Shown one piece after another: positions 7,481-15,974 of a stretch of 20,906 nucleotides of DNA. A program made the translations under genes and the position numbers. The stretch is from Candidatus Sericytochromatia bacterium (GTDB taxonomy: Bacteria > Cyanobacteriota > Sericytochromatia > JACMPN01): positions 1-20,906 of the forward strand of contig JACMPN010000427.1 of the NCBI GenBank assembly GCA_014377495.1, read 5' to 3'. Within the stretch, counting starts at the first letter, position 1, and the number at the start of each line of letters is the position of its first letter. The notes below the pieces were generated by a model. It saw only the letters and a list, made by a program, of their open reading frames with translations, was not told the DNA's origin and made no database searches.

Positions 7481-10132
7481 TCATTCCGAACGCATCATTT
7501 TGGCTGTCATCCCCTCGCGCAGGATGGTGCTGAAGACCGGCAGCACGACGACGAAGGTCGAGCCTTCGCCGACGGTGCTCGTAACATCGATCCGACCACC
7601 GTGCCGCGCCACGATGCCGTAACTGATGCTCAAGCCCAGACCCATCCCCTCGCCCTGCCGCTTTGTCGTAAAAAACGGGTCGAACAGGCGTTGCAGATTT
7701 TCCGGCGGGATGCCCATGCCGTTGTCGGTGACACTGAAATAAAGCCAGTCGGCATCGCACCACAAGGCCACGTCGACCGACCCGCGCATGGCGGTCGGAA
7801 TGGCCTGGGCGCCATTGACCAGCAAATTCATGAACACCTGGTTCAGCTGACTGGCGTCACCGAGAATGAAGGGCGCTTCCGCCAGATCCGCCTGCAGGGT
7901 GATGCGCTCCTTGAACAGGCTGCGGACGAGATTCAGGGTCGTCTGCAGGCCCTGCCGCACGTCGATGGGTGATAACGGGCCGTCGCCACGGGGACGGCTG
8001 AACGTCCGCAAGTCGGCCACGATGGACCGGATCCGTTTGGCGGCGTCAGCGCAGTCCCGGGTCATCGCCTCCAACTCGCTGAGGATCAGCGGGTATTTGA
8101 TGTCGACTTTGACGGCGGCGATCATCTCGGCCATGTGGCTGCTCAGCTCCAGCCCATCCAGGCTGTCGAGCAGCCGGCGGACGTCGAGATTCACTTCCTT
8201 CATCAGCTCCAGGTTGCCGATGACGACGGCGGCCGGGTTGTTGATCTCATGGGCGACACCGGCGACCAGCAGGCCGAGGGAGACCATTTTCTCCGACTGC
8301 ACGAGCCGGGCCTGGGTCCCCTGCAATTCGGCCAACGCCTCTTCCAGCGCCTTCGTCCGTTCGGTGACCATCTGTTCGAGCCGCTGGTTGATCTGGCGCA
8401 CGGTGAACACCTGGCGGGCATTGTGCAAGGCCAGGGCCGCCTGCCCGGCCAAAGCCCGCAACAGACCAAGATCCGTGTCGTTGTAAGCGTTTTCAGCCCG
8501 TTTCGTCCCCAGCAGCAGCATGCCGAGGAGGTTTTCCTCATAGATCAGGGGGATCAGCAACTCGGCGCCGATCTCCCGCAACAGCGGCTGCAACAAATAC
8601 AGGCGGGGGGTGGCGACGGCCGAACGGGAGCCCGTCTGGCGACCGGCCAAGGCCGCCTGCACCAAGGGGGAATCCGCACTCAGGGTCAGACTCGGGCCCA
8701 GCCCGAAGGCATGCACCGGCTCGTAGCGCTGTGACTGATCGTCGAGGACCAGCAGACAACCGCCCACCGGGTGCATCGTCTGGTTGACGACATCCATCAC
8801 CTGTTCGGCGATGCGGTCCATATCCAACGTCGTCGCCAGTAACTGAGCCGTCTGTTCGAGGACCGCCTGGGGATCGTAAGGCATCCGGAAGAAGAAGGTG
8901 GCCGTCGCCCGATGGACGTAGTCCCGCAACGGGGCAAAGATGGCGGCGATGGTCACACCGGCCAGAAACTCGGCCCAGCGTCCCTGATCATGGGATGTCA
9001 GGTAAGTCACTTCGAGGATCCCCAAAATACCGAAGTACAGCATGCCGAGCAGCAGCACCAACGCCACGTAGGAAATGCTCTGCCGGAGCATCATCCGTAC
9101 GTCCCAGAGGCCATACCGCAGGATCGCCACCGCCAGGGACAATGGAAAGCTCACCGACAGCAGGACGCCCGTCGACACGGACAGGATTGGTGACCAGCCA
9201 AACTGTCTGGGGAGAAGAGTCAACAGCACGATCGGCATCCAGCCGAACAAGGCGCCCATGGAGACCAACACCAATTGGCGACGGGCCAGCGAGTCGCCAT
9301 ACAGCGCCTGCATGGCAAACAGACCGAGCCCCAGGGTCAGGCACGCCGTGACCCAGACCGCCACCGTCGTGCTCCATGCCCCGGCCCAAATCAGGGCATC
9401 GGCCCAGAGGGACAGGCGGCTGGCGACTGTCAACGCCAGCAATGGCACGGTCAGCACGATCGAGATGACCAGCGGCAGCCGGAGCGTCCAAGCCCATTCG
9501 GCGATCGGCAGCCGCTGCGGAAAGACCAGTCCCAGTCTGACGATCAACCCCCCGAGCAGGCCGAAAGCGGCGAGGTACATCAAGATGAGGCGGTGATGCA
9601 GGTTGAAGTCCGCATAACCGGCCAACGTCATCGCCGACAGGTTGGCAAAGACGATGAAGGCCTGGGCCGCCTCCAGATCCGGTCGTGTCCGGTAAATGAT
9701 GTAGCCGACGAGCCAATAGATCAGGCCCGCCAGGACCATTGGACCGATCGACCGAGCCAGGATGATGTCGCTGAGTGGCCGGGTCTCCAGACGCATGCGG
9801 TAGAGCCGCCCCTGGCGCGAAAAAGTGTACAGGGGCGACGTCCCGGCGATGGCATGCTGCTCGATCCGGGTCCAATACCCATCCGGCAGACTGACAGCGG
9901 CCCCGTCGATTTCGACCAGCCGGTCGTCTGCTGCAGGCCCAGCCTCGCCATGTGCGGTGGCCTGGATGGAACCGACGGTGGACCAGGGCGTCAAATAAAA
10001 GCCCGAAAAAGGCCGATCGAGATCCGTCCAGATCCCGATCAACAGCAAGACGAGGTAGAGCGCCGTACCCCCGACGATGACCGTCAGATGCAAGGGGATT
10101 TTCCGCACCGACGGGGGCTGCACAGGGCTCAC
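7481..10132 (-). CDS. Large membrane sensor histidine kinase (PDZ-like + multi-TM + GAF + HisKA/HATPase)
   Basis: The 883-residue protein has a first membrane helix at residues about 14-34, then an extracytoplasmic PDZ-like segment at about 62-118 (ADDRLVEIDGAAV). About eight hydrophobic helices follow (128-400), then a GAF-like domain (about 425-575) and a coiled-coil linker (575-615). The kinase core has H-box VAHEINNP with His628, N-box NQVFMNLLVNGAQ, G1 DNGMGIPP (803-810), FFTTK (820-824) and G2 GMGLGLS (829-835). All residues needed for autophosphorylation are present. The start is GTG 10132, with AGGTGG a few bases upstream. No response regulator gene adjoins it, so it is an orphan kinase. 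The membrane and PDZ-like part may sense an envelope signal or small hydrophobic ligand, which is inference. Kinase identity is firm; the signal is unknown. Confidence 0.93.
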   Translation of the reverse strand: MSPVQPPSVRKIPLHLTVIVGGTALYLVLLLIGIWTDLDRPFSGFYLTPWSTVGSIQATAHGEAGPAADDRLVEIDGAAVSLPDGYWTRIEQHAIAGTSPLYTFSRQGRLYRMRLETRPLSDIILARSIGPMVLAGLIYWLVGYIIYRTRPDLEAAQAFIVFANLSAMTLAGYADFNLHHRLILMYLAAFGLLGGLIVRLGLVFPQRLPIAEWAWTLRLPLVISIVLTVPLLALTVASRLSLWADALIWAGAWSTTVAVWVTACLTLGLGLFAMQALYGDSLARRQLVLVSMGALFGWMPIVLLTLLPRQFGWSPILSVSTGVLLSVSFPLSLAVAILRYGLWDVRMMLRQSISYVALVLLLGMLYFGILGILEVTYLTSHDQGRWAEFLAGVTIAAIFAPLRDYVHRATATFFFRMPYDPQAVLEQTAQLLATTLDMDRIAEQVMDVVNQTMHPVGGCLLVLDDQSQRYEPVHAFGLGPSLTLSADSPLVQAALAGRQTGSRSAVATPRLYLLQPLLREIGAELLIPLIYEENLLGMLLLGTKRAENAYNDTDLGLLRALAGQAALALHNARQVFTVRQINQRLEQMVTERTKALEEALAELQGTQARLVQSEKMVSLGLLVAGVAHEINNPAAVVIGNLELMKEVNLDVRRLLDSLDGLELSSHMAEMIAAVKVDIKYPLILSELEAMTRDCADAAKRIRSIVADLRTFSRPRGDGPLSPIDVRQGLQTTLNLVRSLFKERITLQADLAEAPFILGDASQLNQVFMNLLVNGAQAIPTAMRGSVDVALWCDADWLYFSVTDNGMGIPPENLQRLFDPFFTTKRQGEGMGLGLSISYGIVARHGGRIDVTSTVGEGSTFVVVLPVFSTILREGMTAKMMRSE

Positions 10133-10566
10133 AACGCCACCTGCCGCCCGTGGGCAAACACGTCAACCGGCGCAAATCGGTCAGGGGCGGTATGGCTCGG
10201 TGGGATGTTCGGCGGGGGAAAAAAATAGAACGGCGACAATCCGGGTCTGGCTCCAAATCGGTTCAGCAGTACGCACCCTCGTGCCCAAACGAAGCCGGTG
10301 TCAATAAAGCGTTCATCGGGCACCCGTGCCATTATGCGAAAGTCGAACGCGTCCGTGTGTTGCGGGCGCCACATTACGAGGGAAAGCCGGACTTTTCTTC
10401 GCCGCCCGAGCCTAGGAGCGGACGACGCTCGATGCGTGGCGACAGGTTTGCCGGCGACAGGCAGCAGATGGCTCGGGCGCAGCAACCGGCGCCGGCAAAC
10501 AGGTGATCCTGCCGGCAAAGTCGGACGGGGTGCGCCGAGTGCGTCTTGCAGCCCTGACTGCCCTGG
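10133..10566. other. Intergenic region between kinase and membrane-protein genes
   Basis: These 434 bases separate two minus-strand genes. I see no convincing gene: open frames on both strands are low-complexity and arginine- or proline-rich without family resemblance. It contains the 11-bp inverted repeat listed separately and a short palindrome around 10318-10333 (gggcacccgtgcc). It probably holds the 3' end of the upstream transcript and the promoter of the kinase gene. Confidence 0.4.
10446..10500. repeat. 11-bp perfect inverted repeat with long loop
   Basis: GTTTGCCGGCG (10446-10456) is exactly complementary to CGCCGGCAAAC (10490-10500), with a 33-base loop. A third half-copy, GCCGGCAAA, follows at 10511-10519. 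It lies about 70 bases beyond the membrane-protein gene on the minus strand. It may be a folded 3' end or a protein-binding site; there is no T-tract. Confidence 0.45.
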
Positions 10567-11064
10567 TCAACCGGTTCGGCGGCGCAGCAGGACGTGCACG
10601 AGTAAGCCACAGAGACCAGCCCACTGCCCCAGTTCACCCGGGCCCGTCCGCACATCGAGGCCTGCGAAAGGCACGACGAGATGCAGTGTCTGGACCACCT
10701 GTCCCCAGCGCAGCAGGTCGATGAAATGGGTGGCGGTGCCACCCAGCAAGGCGCCGAAAGCGATCACCTGCACGGCCGTGAACAGCGGGCCTCTGCGCCG
10801 GACGACGGCCAGCATGCCGATGAACACGACCAGATTGACCGCAACCCAACTGGCGTAAAGAGTCCCCGACAGGGGCCGGGCCGGATTCGCCGTCTGCCAG
10901 AGCACGGCCAGCCAAGGGGTGACCCAGTGTTCGTCGAGCAAGGCGACATGGCGCTGGGCGATGAATTGGATGACTTGGTCGGCCGCCGCCACTTGGCAGG
11001 CGATCAGCCCTGTCGCCATGACCTGACGGCCCGGTTTGTCCCGCAATGCTGGTGTATCGCCCAT
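10567..11064 (-). CDS. Small hypothetical membrane protein (about four TM helices)
   Basis: The 165-residue protein of unknown family has hydrophobic stretches at residues about 16-37, 72-92, 99-122 and 145-160, so it is probably an inner-membrane protein with four helices. It ends in basic residues (LLRRRTG). ATG 11064 is preferred over upstream TTG 11088 because GGGGA lies nine bases before it and the extra eight residues look like non-coding sequence. The gene follows the surface-protein gene on the same strand after 50 bases, so the two may be co-transcribed. I do not recognise it and assign no function. Confidence 0.65.
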   Translation of the reverse strand: MGDTPALRDKPGRQVMATGLIACQVAAADQVIQFIAQRHVALLDEHWVTPWLAVLWQTANPARPLSGTLYASWVAVNLVVFIGMLAVVRRRGPLFTAVQVIAFGALLGGTATHFIDLLRWGQVVQTLHLVVPFAGLDVRTGPGELGQWAGLCGLLVHVLLRRRTG

Positions 11065-11114
11065 GAAACCGCATTCCCCGACCCCCAAACCCGCTGGTGA
11101 GGGGAATACCGCTG

Positions 11115-13961
11115 CTAAAAGACGTTACCGAGATACCAATAGAATTGTGGTGTCCCCGGTCCGTTTATCAGACCCTGGCCGATGCCGAAACTGATCCCGA
11201 AAGGACCGCGGCCACCCATGCCCATCCGGGCCCGCAGCTCACCGCCGACACCGACCTTGGGGATCCAGGGCTGGCCGTCGAACCAGGCGTTGCCGACGTC
11301 CGTATAGAGGACACCGTAGACCCGATCCAGGTAGATGGCCCCCAAGGTCAGATCCAGTTCTTTCAGGATGGGGATGCGGTATTCGGCCGTGGCTTCCACG
11401 AGGCGGTTACCGATGATGCTGCCGATGGGATATCCCCGCAAGGGCGTCAGGCCTTGGACGCCGACAGCCAGGGTGATCGGACCGCCGCCCAGGAGGAATG
11501 GGCTGGCCTGACCGAGACTGAGCCCGCCTGCCGCCCGCAAGGCCAGCACATGGTCGGTCTGACCCATCTTGAAGTAAGACGCCCCCTCCACGCTAAGGAG
11601 CTGATAGTTGAACTTGCCGCCGAGAAACGGCATGCCGATGTCGATCGGGGCTTCGAGACTCTGCCCGGCCGAGGGATGGATGTCGGCACCCGTGCCCCCG
11701 CCGACGCCGTTGTACTGCCAGCCCACACTGAAGTGCGGATTGAACCCTTCCAGGATCAGGGCCCGGTCGATTGAGTCCGGCAGTTCCGAAACCAGGCGCT
11801 GGTACGAGCCCCACAGGCCGACAGTGAGGCTCTGCCGATCCCACAGCGGGCGGGCGGCCAGGATGGCCCCCCCCTGGCTGCGTTGCAGGTAGGGGACTTT
11901 CCCGTCCAGTGAGACGGCCAGCGTCGGCGAATCGAACGCCACGGCCCGGAGCAGCGGATCGAACATCCGGTTATCGTAGCTGACGAGGTAGCTGAAGCGG
12001 TTGGAAGCCAGGCCATAAAAAAGCTGGGCTGAGAGGGCGTGTTTTTCCAGGACGTCGTTGAACGTGGCCCCGATGCCGATCTGATCGCCTTTTTCGTCCC
12101 GCCCGGTCAGGGGGATGACCAAGTCCGGCGACAGTCCCAGCGAATACGTCCGTACCGCCACGTCGCCGGGACGGACCGCCGGCGGCGGCAGCTTGGCCGG
12201 TCCCGGACCGGCGGGGATCATCGCCACCCGCACGGGGATATCGGCCAACGGCACCTGACGGATCTCGGAGCCTTCGTTGTAGTGGCGCACGTACAGCACA
12301 CTCTGGCCATCCGGCGCCAGGGCCGGCTCTTCGGCACCGGTGTACGTGTTCGACAGGCGCTGCACGGTGTCGGTGCCGAGTTGCAGCCGGTAGAGATCGG
12401 TGAAGCCCTCCCGGTCGGAGGTGAAAATCAGGGACTGGCTGTCTTTGGCCCAGCAGGCCCGGGTGTCCATGACCATCACGTTGCCGCCGGTCAGGGATTT
12501 GGTGGTCCCGTCAGTGGGCGAGATCAACATCAGCTTGGAACCCGTGCCGGGGTAAAAGGTCGAGGCTGCCAGCCATTTGCCGTCCGGTGACCAGGCGAGC
12601 TCTCCGTATTGCCGGTCATCGTTGGAGACGGTGAGGGTTTTGACGACTTTTTGGGTGGCGACATCCAGCAGGATGACGTCGCTGTGCTCGGCTTTGGTCT
12701 GCACCAAAGCGATGGTCTTACCGTCAGGCGACCAGGCCGGATCATTGACGTTGTCCAGGCGCGGGAATTCGACCGGTTTGCCCGTATTCAGCGATTGCTT
12801 GGGTGTGCCCCAGTCCTTGCGTCCGATCGGCGTGATCGTCAGGCGGGTGACGGGATTGCCGATCGCATCGTCATCCCAGGCGACCGTGGCGATGGCGGCG
12901 CCGTCGGACGACCAGGCATGGGCCATGACCCGGTCGGCGATGCGGATCGGCTTGTCCTTGCCGTTCGGGGTGACGAAGAGCGGCAGCCGCCCCATCAGGA
13001 AGCCCCGCAGGTTGACGTAGCCGGACCGCCCGCGGGAAGACAGGTAGGCCAGCAGGGCGCCGTCCGGGGACAGCTGCGGCCGGAACTGGGCTTCTTCGGC
13101 TTTGTAAGGGACGACGACCGTGCTCTTCGGCACGTCGGCGGCCCGGCCTGCGGTCTGCTGGCGATACCGCTCTTCCATCGCCTGGCGCCATTCGGCTTCC
13201 AGGACGGGCAGTGACTTGCCAAAGACCGTCTCACAGGCGCCGGCAAAGCTGCCGCCGCCACCCCGCAAGGCGCTGAGCAGACGGGCAAGCTTGTCGTGAC
13301 CGTAAGTTTCGAAAAGGTATCTGCAGATGGCAAAGCCCTCGTTGTACCCTGCCGCACCGGCCTGGCTGCCGAGCATGTGGAAGGCCTGGCGCTGGCTCGG
13401 CGTGAGGATCGTGTGTTCCAGCGTGTGCAGCCGCAGCATGCGATCGAGACTGGGATACCAGTACTCCGCCTCATATTGGGCGATACCCTCCATGAACCAG
13501 CTGGGCACTCCGGCGGCGGCATACACCTTGGAGATGGGGATGCCGGCGTTGAAGGCCTCAAACGTGATGATGTGGGTGAACTCGTGGGTGAAAAAGCGCC
13601 GCATGCCCATCGACGAGGTGTGGGCGAGGAGGGGATCCAGGACGATGCGGTCCTTCAGGGGTTCGGCGTAGCCGTTCCAAAAGGAATCGTCAGTGAGGAT
13701 GACGGGCACTTTGTCTTTGGGGCGGGCGCCCAGATCACTGGTCACCTGGCTGTAGGACGCTTCGGCGAGCCGGACGACCTCGTTGGCGAGGCGTTCATGG
13801 CCTTGGTAGTAGTGGATCAGGAAATGTGGCGTTTCCAGCACCTGCCAGCGCCGCTCCGGATGGTTGGGGCTGGCCGCGACGCCGCCCGCCGCCAAGGCGG
13901 GAAAAGTGCCCAGGACGGGCACCAACAGGGCGATGAGAACAGCTAGGGAGCGACGACGCAT
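11115..13961 (-). CDS. Surface protein: gluzincin peptidase + six-bladed propeller + outer-membrane barrel
   Basis: The 948-residue product starts with a signal peptide (MRRRSLAVLIALLVPVLG, cleavage near PALA-A). Residues about 40-265 are a Peptidase_MA-like zinc protease domain with HEFTH (126-130) and a downstream glutamate in EGIAQY (E158), the gluzincin HExxH-plus-Glu arrangement. Residues about 292-573 carry six TolB/PD40-like repeats (SPDGALLAY, SSDGAAIAT, SPDGKTIAL, SPDGKWLAA, KDSQSLIFT, PDGQSVLYV), enough for a six-bladed propeller. Residues about 608-948 look like a D15/Omp85-type barrel and end in phenylalanine, the usual outer-membrane assembly signal. ATG 13961 is chosen because it begins the signal peptide; the open frame extends 52 codons further but reads as non-coding. 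The protein probably sits in the outer membrane with periplasmic protease and propeller. The substrate is unknown. Confidence 0.88.
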   Translation of the reverse strand: MRRRSLAVLIALLVPVLGTFPALAAGGVAASPNHPERRWQVLETPHFLIHYYQGHERLANEVVRLAEASYSQVTSDLGARPKDKVPVILTDDSFWNGYAEPLKDRIVLDPLLAHTSSMGMRRFFTHEFTHIITFEAFNAGIPISKVYAAAGVPSWFMEGIAQYEAEYWYPSLDRMLRLHTLEHTILTPSQRQAFHMLGSQAGAAGYNEGFAICRYLFETYGHDKLARLLSALRGGGGSFAGACETVFGKSLPVLEAEWRQAMEERYRQQTAGRAADVPKSTVVVPYKAEEAQFRPQLSPDGALLAYLSSRGRSGYVNLRGFLMGRLPLFVTPNGKDKPIRIADRVMAHAWSSDGAAIATVAWDDDAIGNPVTRLTITPIGRKDWGTPKQSLNTGKPVEFPRLDNVNDPAWSPDGKTIALVQTKAEHSDVILLDVATQKVVKTLTVSNDDRQYGELAWSPDGKWLAASTFYPGTGSKLMLISPTDGTTKSLTGGNVMVMDTRACWAKDSQSLIFTSDREGFTDLYRLQLGTDTVQRLSNTYTGAEEPALAPDGQSVLYVRHYNEGSEIRQVPLADIPVRVAMIPAGPGPAKLPPPAVRPGDVAVRTYSLGLSPDLVIPLTGRDEKGDQIGIGATFNDVLEKHALSAQLFYGLASNRFSYLVSYDNRMFDPLLRAVAFDSPTLAVSLDGKVPYLQRSQGGAILAARPLWDRQSLTVGLWGSYQRLVSELPDSIDRALILEGFNPHFSVGWQYNGVGGGTGADIHPSAGQSLEAPIDIGMPFLGGKFNYQLLSVEGASYFKMGQTDHVLALRAAGGLSLGQASPFLLGGGPITLAVGVQGLTPLRGYPIGSIIGNRLVEATAEYRIPILKELDLTLGAIYLDRVYGVLYTDVGNAWFDGQPWIPKVGVGGELRARMGMGGRGPFGISFGIGQGLINGPGTPQFYWYLGNVF

Positions 13962-13998
13962 ACACCAGTACCAGGCAAAAATGTAACCGTGATGCCCC

Positions 13999-14007
13999 AG
14001 GATAGCA
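13999..14007 (-). promoter_or_regulatory. Candidate extended -10 promoter for the surface protein gene
   Basis: On the minus strand the sequence reads TGCTATCCT, an extended -10 (TG-n-TATCCT), about 37 bases before the gene's ATG. No good -35 is seen at standard distance. The evidence is pattern only. Confidence 0.3.
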
Positions 14008-14029
14008 CGGGTTCGCGACTGGGAACATG

Positions 14030-14057
14030 GGCTGAAAAGGCCATTCAGCCTTGTTTT
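14030..14057 (+). terminator. Hairpin with T-run in the divergent gap (possible plus-strand terminator)
   Basis: GGCTGAA (14030-14036) pairs with TTCAGCC (14044-14050) around a seven-base loop, and TTGTTTT follows at once. It looks like a short intrinsic terminator read on the plus strand, yet no plus-strand gene ends here. It would stop antisense reading or a short RNA before the gene at 14197. Confidence 0.35.
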
Positions 14058-14196
14058 GAGCCGTGAGACCCAATCCACGGAGCGGGCCGGGGCGCATTCG
14101 TTGTCACGGACCCGCATCGCCGTGGCATGATGGCGACACGGCTCGTCCCGACTCGCCTAACGCCAGCCCTGAACCCAGTACGTAGGAGAAACCACC

Positions 14197-14412
14197 ATGA
14201 ACAATATCGTGCAGGCCATCGTCACCCAGACCGGGCTCCCGGAGGACACGGTCCGCAGTGTCGTCACCGCCGCCATGGCTCATTTGAAGGAAAAACTGCC
14301 AGCCCCGATCTCGGCAGCGCTCGACAGCTATCTAGTCGACCACAATGACGCCAGCGCCGACATCATGAACCAGGTTACGGACGGCATCGGGTCTCTGTTC
14401 AAAGGCACTTGA
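14197..14412 (+). CDS. Small helical protein of unknown function (71 residues)
   Basis: The start is fixed by AGGAG at 14184-14188, eight bases before ATG 14197. The 71-residue product is predicted helical and soluble (TQTGLPEDTVRSVVTAAMAH, then LKEKLPAPISAALDSYL, then a C-terminal MNQVTDGIGSLFKG). The arrangement, a short helix pair followed by an amphipathic helix ending in a glycine-containing tail, resembles small DUF2267- or DUF2780-type proteins, but I cannot assign a family firmly. It is monocistronic, with a divergent neighbour upstream and a strong terminator after it. No function is assigned. Confidence 0.75.
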   Translation: MNNIVQAIVTQTGLPEDTVRSVVTAAMAHLKEKLPAPISAALDSYLVDHNDASADIMNQVTDGIGSLFKGT

Positions 14413-14425
14413 GTCGTCGCGTACG

Positions 14426-14473
14426 GCGGAAAACCGCCATTTCACTTGGTTCCCCGTCAAAAGGGAACCAAGT
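14426..14473. terminator. Bidirectional terminator between converging genes
   Basis: ACTTGGTTCCC (14444-14454) and GGGAACCAAGT (14463-14473) form a perfect 11-bp stem with an eight-base loop in the 82-base gap between the converging small-protein and aroH genes. A second small hairpin, GGCGG-aaaa-CCGCC, lies at 14426-14439. The flanking T-runs are weak on both strands, but position and perfect pairing support termination for both genes. Confidence 0.6.
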
Positions 14474-14494
14474 TCCACTTCACCGACGCAAACT

Positions 14495-14866
14495 TTAGGA
14501 CGCAGCGGTCAGGTCCGGCCGCAGCTTCGCTGCCTCGCCCAGATACAGATGCCGGATCTCGTTCAGGCCCCGCTCCGTATTGACCTGCAGCAGGATGCGC
14601 AGGCAACTCGGGAGGCCGCCGGGCACATCCATTTCCTGGGCGCCGAGTAGCGGCACCCGGTCGAAGCCGTCCATCTGACGGGCAGCATAGGCTGGGAAAG
14701 CGGCATTCAGGTCGGTCGTGCAGGTGAGGAAGACACTGGCGATCGCATCCGGCACGACGTCGTTCTGTTGCATCATCTGTTCCAACAGTTCCCGGGCGGC
14801 GGTGTAGATTGCCTCGGCGGTGTTCGCCGGGACGGAGATTGCGCCCCGAATGCCTCTGACCATCAT
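14495..14866 (-). CDS. aroH: Chorismate mutase, AroH class
   Basis: The 123-residue enzyme converts chorismate to prephenate, the first step towards phenylalanine and tyrosine, and works as a cytoplasmic trimer. It aligns without gaps to the Bacillus subtilis AroH as I remember it. Matching residues are Arg7 (VRGIRGA), Arg63, Glu78 (QEMDVPGGL), Cys88, Arg90, Tyr108 (IRHLYL) and Arg116 (RPDL), which form the active site. The position of B. subtilis Cys75 is glycine here. ATG 14866 gives the same N-terminus as that enzyme. The gene lies 139 bases after the ParB-like gene on the same strand, and no other aromatic-pathway gene is near. Its T-poor terminator is shared with the converging gene. Confidence 0.95.
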   Translation of the reverse strand: MMVRGIRGAISVPANTAEAIYTAARELLEQMMQQNDVVPDAIASVFLTCTTDLNAAFPAYAARQMDGFDRVPLLGAQEMDVPGGLPSCLRILLQVNTERGLNEIRHLYLGEAAKLRPDLTAAS

Positions 14867-15005
14867 GCGGCGTCCCTGCTCCTATTTCGATGTGGCTGAC
14901 CATCGCCCCCAGCATAGCCGAGGAAAACGCCGGTGGTGTTGCGGGTTTCTGCGATCCGTCGCCGCACCCAAACCGGCAGCGTGAGCGAGGCTGAGCGGAG
15001 AGCCG

Positions 15006-15968
15006 CTATGCGTCAGTCTCCGGCTCCCGGCGTCGCCGGCGGAGCATGGTCAGGTCCCGCTGCAGGATCGTGATCGCCTCATCGATGTCGATGAGCGGCT
15101 GGGTCCGGGCTTGTTTGTAGAGGTCGAAACTCGCCAGGGCTTTCAGGTCCACCTGTCTCGGTGCACCGGTCACGGCCGGCGTCGGACGCCGATCCTGCAA
15201 CCGTGCAGCCAGAGAGGTTTCCGACATCCCGTCGGCGATGACGACGGCGGCCATGGCCTGACGGTGGACATTGCCCACGTCCGCTTCGGTCAGGATCTGT
15301 AAAAGCTTGGCCCGGCGCCGGGTCTCTGCCACTGACAAGTCGGCTGCCAGCACCCGTTGGGTCAGCGCCTGCCGCCACGCCGGATCGGCCACAGCGGCCA
15401 GGGACTCCGCATGACCGGTGGTGATCGCCCCGCCCGCCGACCCGTCCAACGCACCCAGCAGGTCTTCCGGCAACTTCAGCAGATTCGTGCGGTGCCAGAT
15501 GTAGTTCTTGCCTTTGCCGAGCTTGGCGCCGAGCGCCTCGTAGGTGTAGCCAAACTCGTCGAGCAACCGGCGCATCGTCTGGGCCTCTTCCAAGGGCCGC
15601 AGATCCTCGCGCAACAGGTTTTCCGCCAGCCCGATCTCCAGGGCGGCCTTGTCATCGAGCGTCCGGACGACGACGGGAACCTTGTCGAGGCCAGCCATCT
15701 GGGCCGCCCGGAAGCGGCGTTCGCCGGCGACGATCTGATACCGCGTTCCGTCAGTCGGCAAAGGCCGGACGAGGATCGGCTGCAGCAGACCATGGCCGCG
15801 AATGCTGGCCGCCAGTTCCGTCAGGGCCTGATCGTCAAAGAAGCGGCGTGGCTGCTTGGCGGATGCCTCCAGGGCCGTGATGGACACGGTGCGGGAGTCC
15901 TTTTGGGCATGCTCAGTGTTGGCCTGCCGGGCCAGGGTAAATAGGTTCTCGAAGGCACCGGTCGCCAT
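15006..15968 (-). CDS. ParB/Noc-family DNA-binding protein
   Basis: The 320-residue protein has the N-terminal ParB/Srx domain: QPRRFFDD (39-46), a conserved HGLLQPILVRP, and the nucleotide-binding box GERRFRAA (82-89), where CTP and magnesium bind in characterised ParBs. AENLLREDLRPLEEA (about 114-128) and a helix-turn-helix region (about 135-165, YEALGAKLGKGKNYIWHR) follow. The C-terminal 100 residues are helical and charged, ending RRRRREPETDA. ParBs bind parS sites and spread as clamps in chromosome or plasmid segregation. No ParA gene adjoins it; instead an ExeA-like AAA ATPase gene lies 6 bases upstream on the same strand, so the two are one operon. It may be a specialised ParB rather than the main chromosomal one. 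No parS-like 16-bp palindrome was noticed nearby. Confidence 0.9.
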   Translation of the reverse strand: MATGAFENLFTLARQANTEHAQKDSRTVSITALEASAKQPRRFFDDQALTELAASIRGHGLLQPILVRPLPTDGTRYQIVAGERRFRAAQMAGLDKVPVVVRTLDDKAALEIGLAENLLREDLRPLEEAQTMRRLLDEFGYTYEALGAKLGKGKNYIWHRTNLLKLPEDLLGALDGSAGGAITTGHAESLAAVADPAWRQALTQRVLAADLSVAETRRRAKLLQILTEADVGNVHRQAMAAVVIADGMSETSLAARLQDRRPTPAVTGAPRQVDLKALASFDLYKQARTQPLIDIDEAITILQRDLTMLRRRRREPETDA

Positions 15969-15974
15969 AGCGGT

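Noticed and set aside
10129..10518. Minus-strand open frame (129 codons) filling the gap before the kinase
   Set aside because: Composition is arginine- and proline-rich with no family resemblance. It overlaps the kinase start and has no good ribosome site.
10133..10566. Possible c-di-GMP or cobalamin riboswitch before the kinase gene
   Set aside because: Short similarities to core motifs do not extend to the required paired elements.
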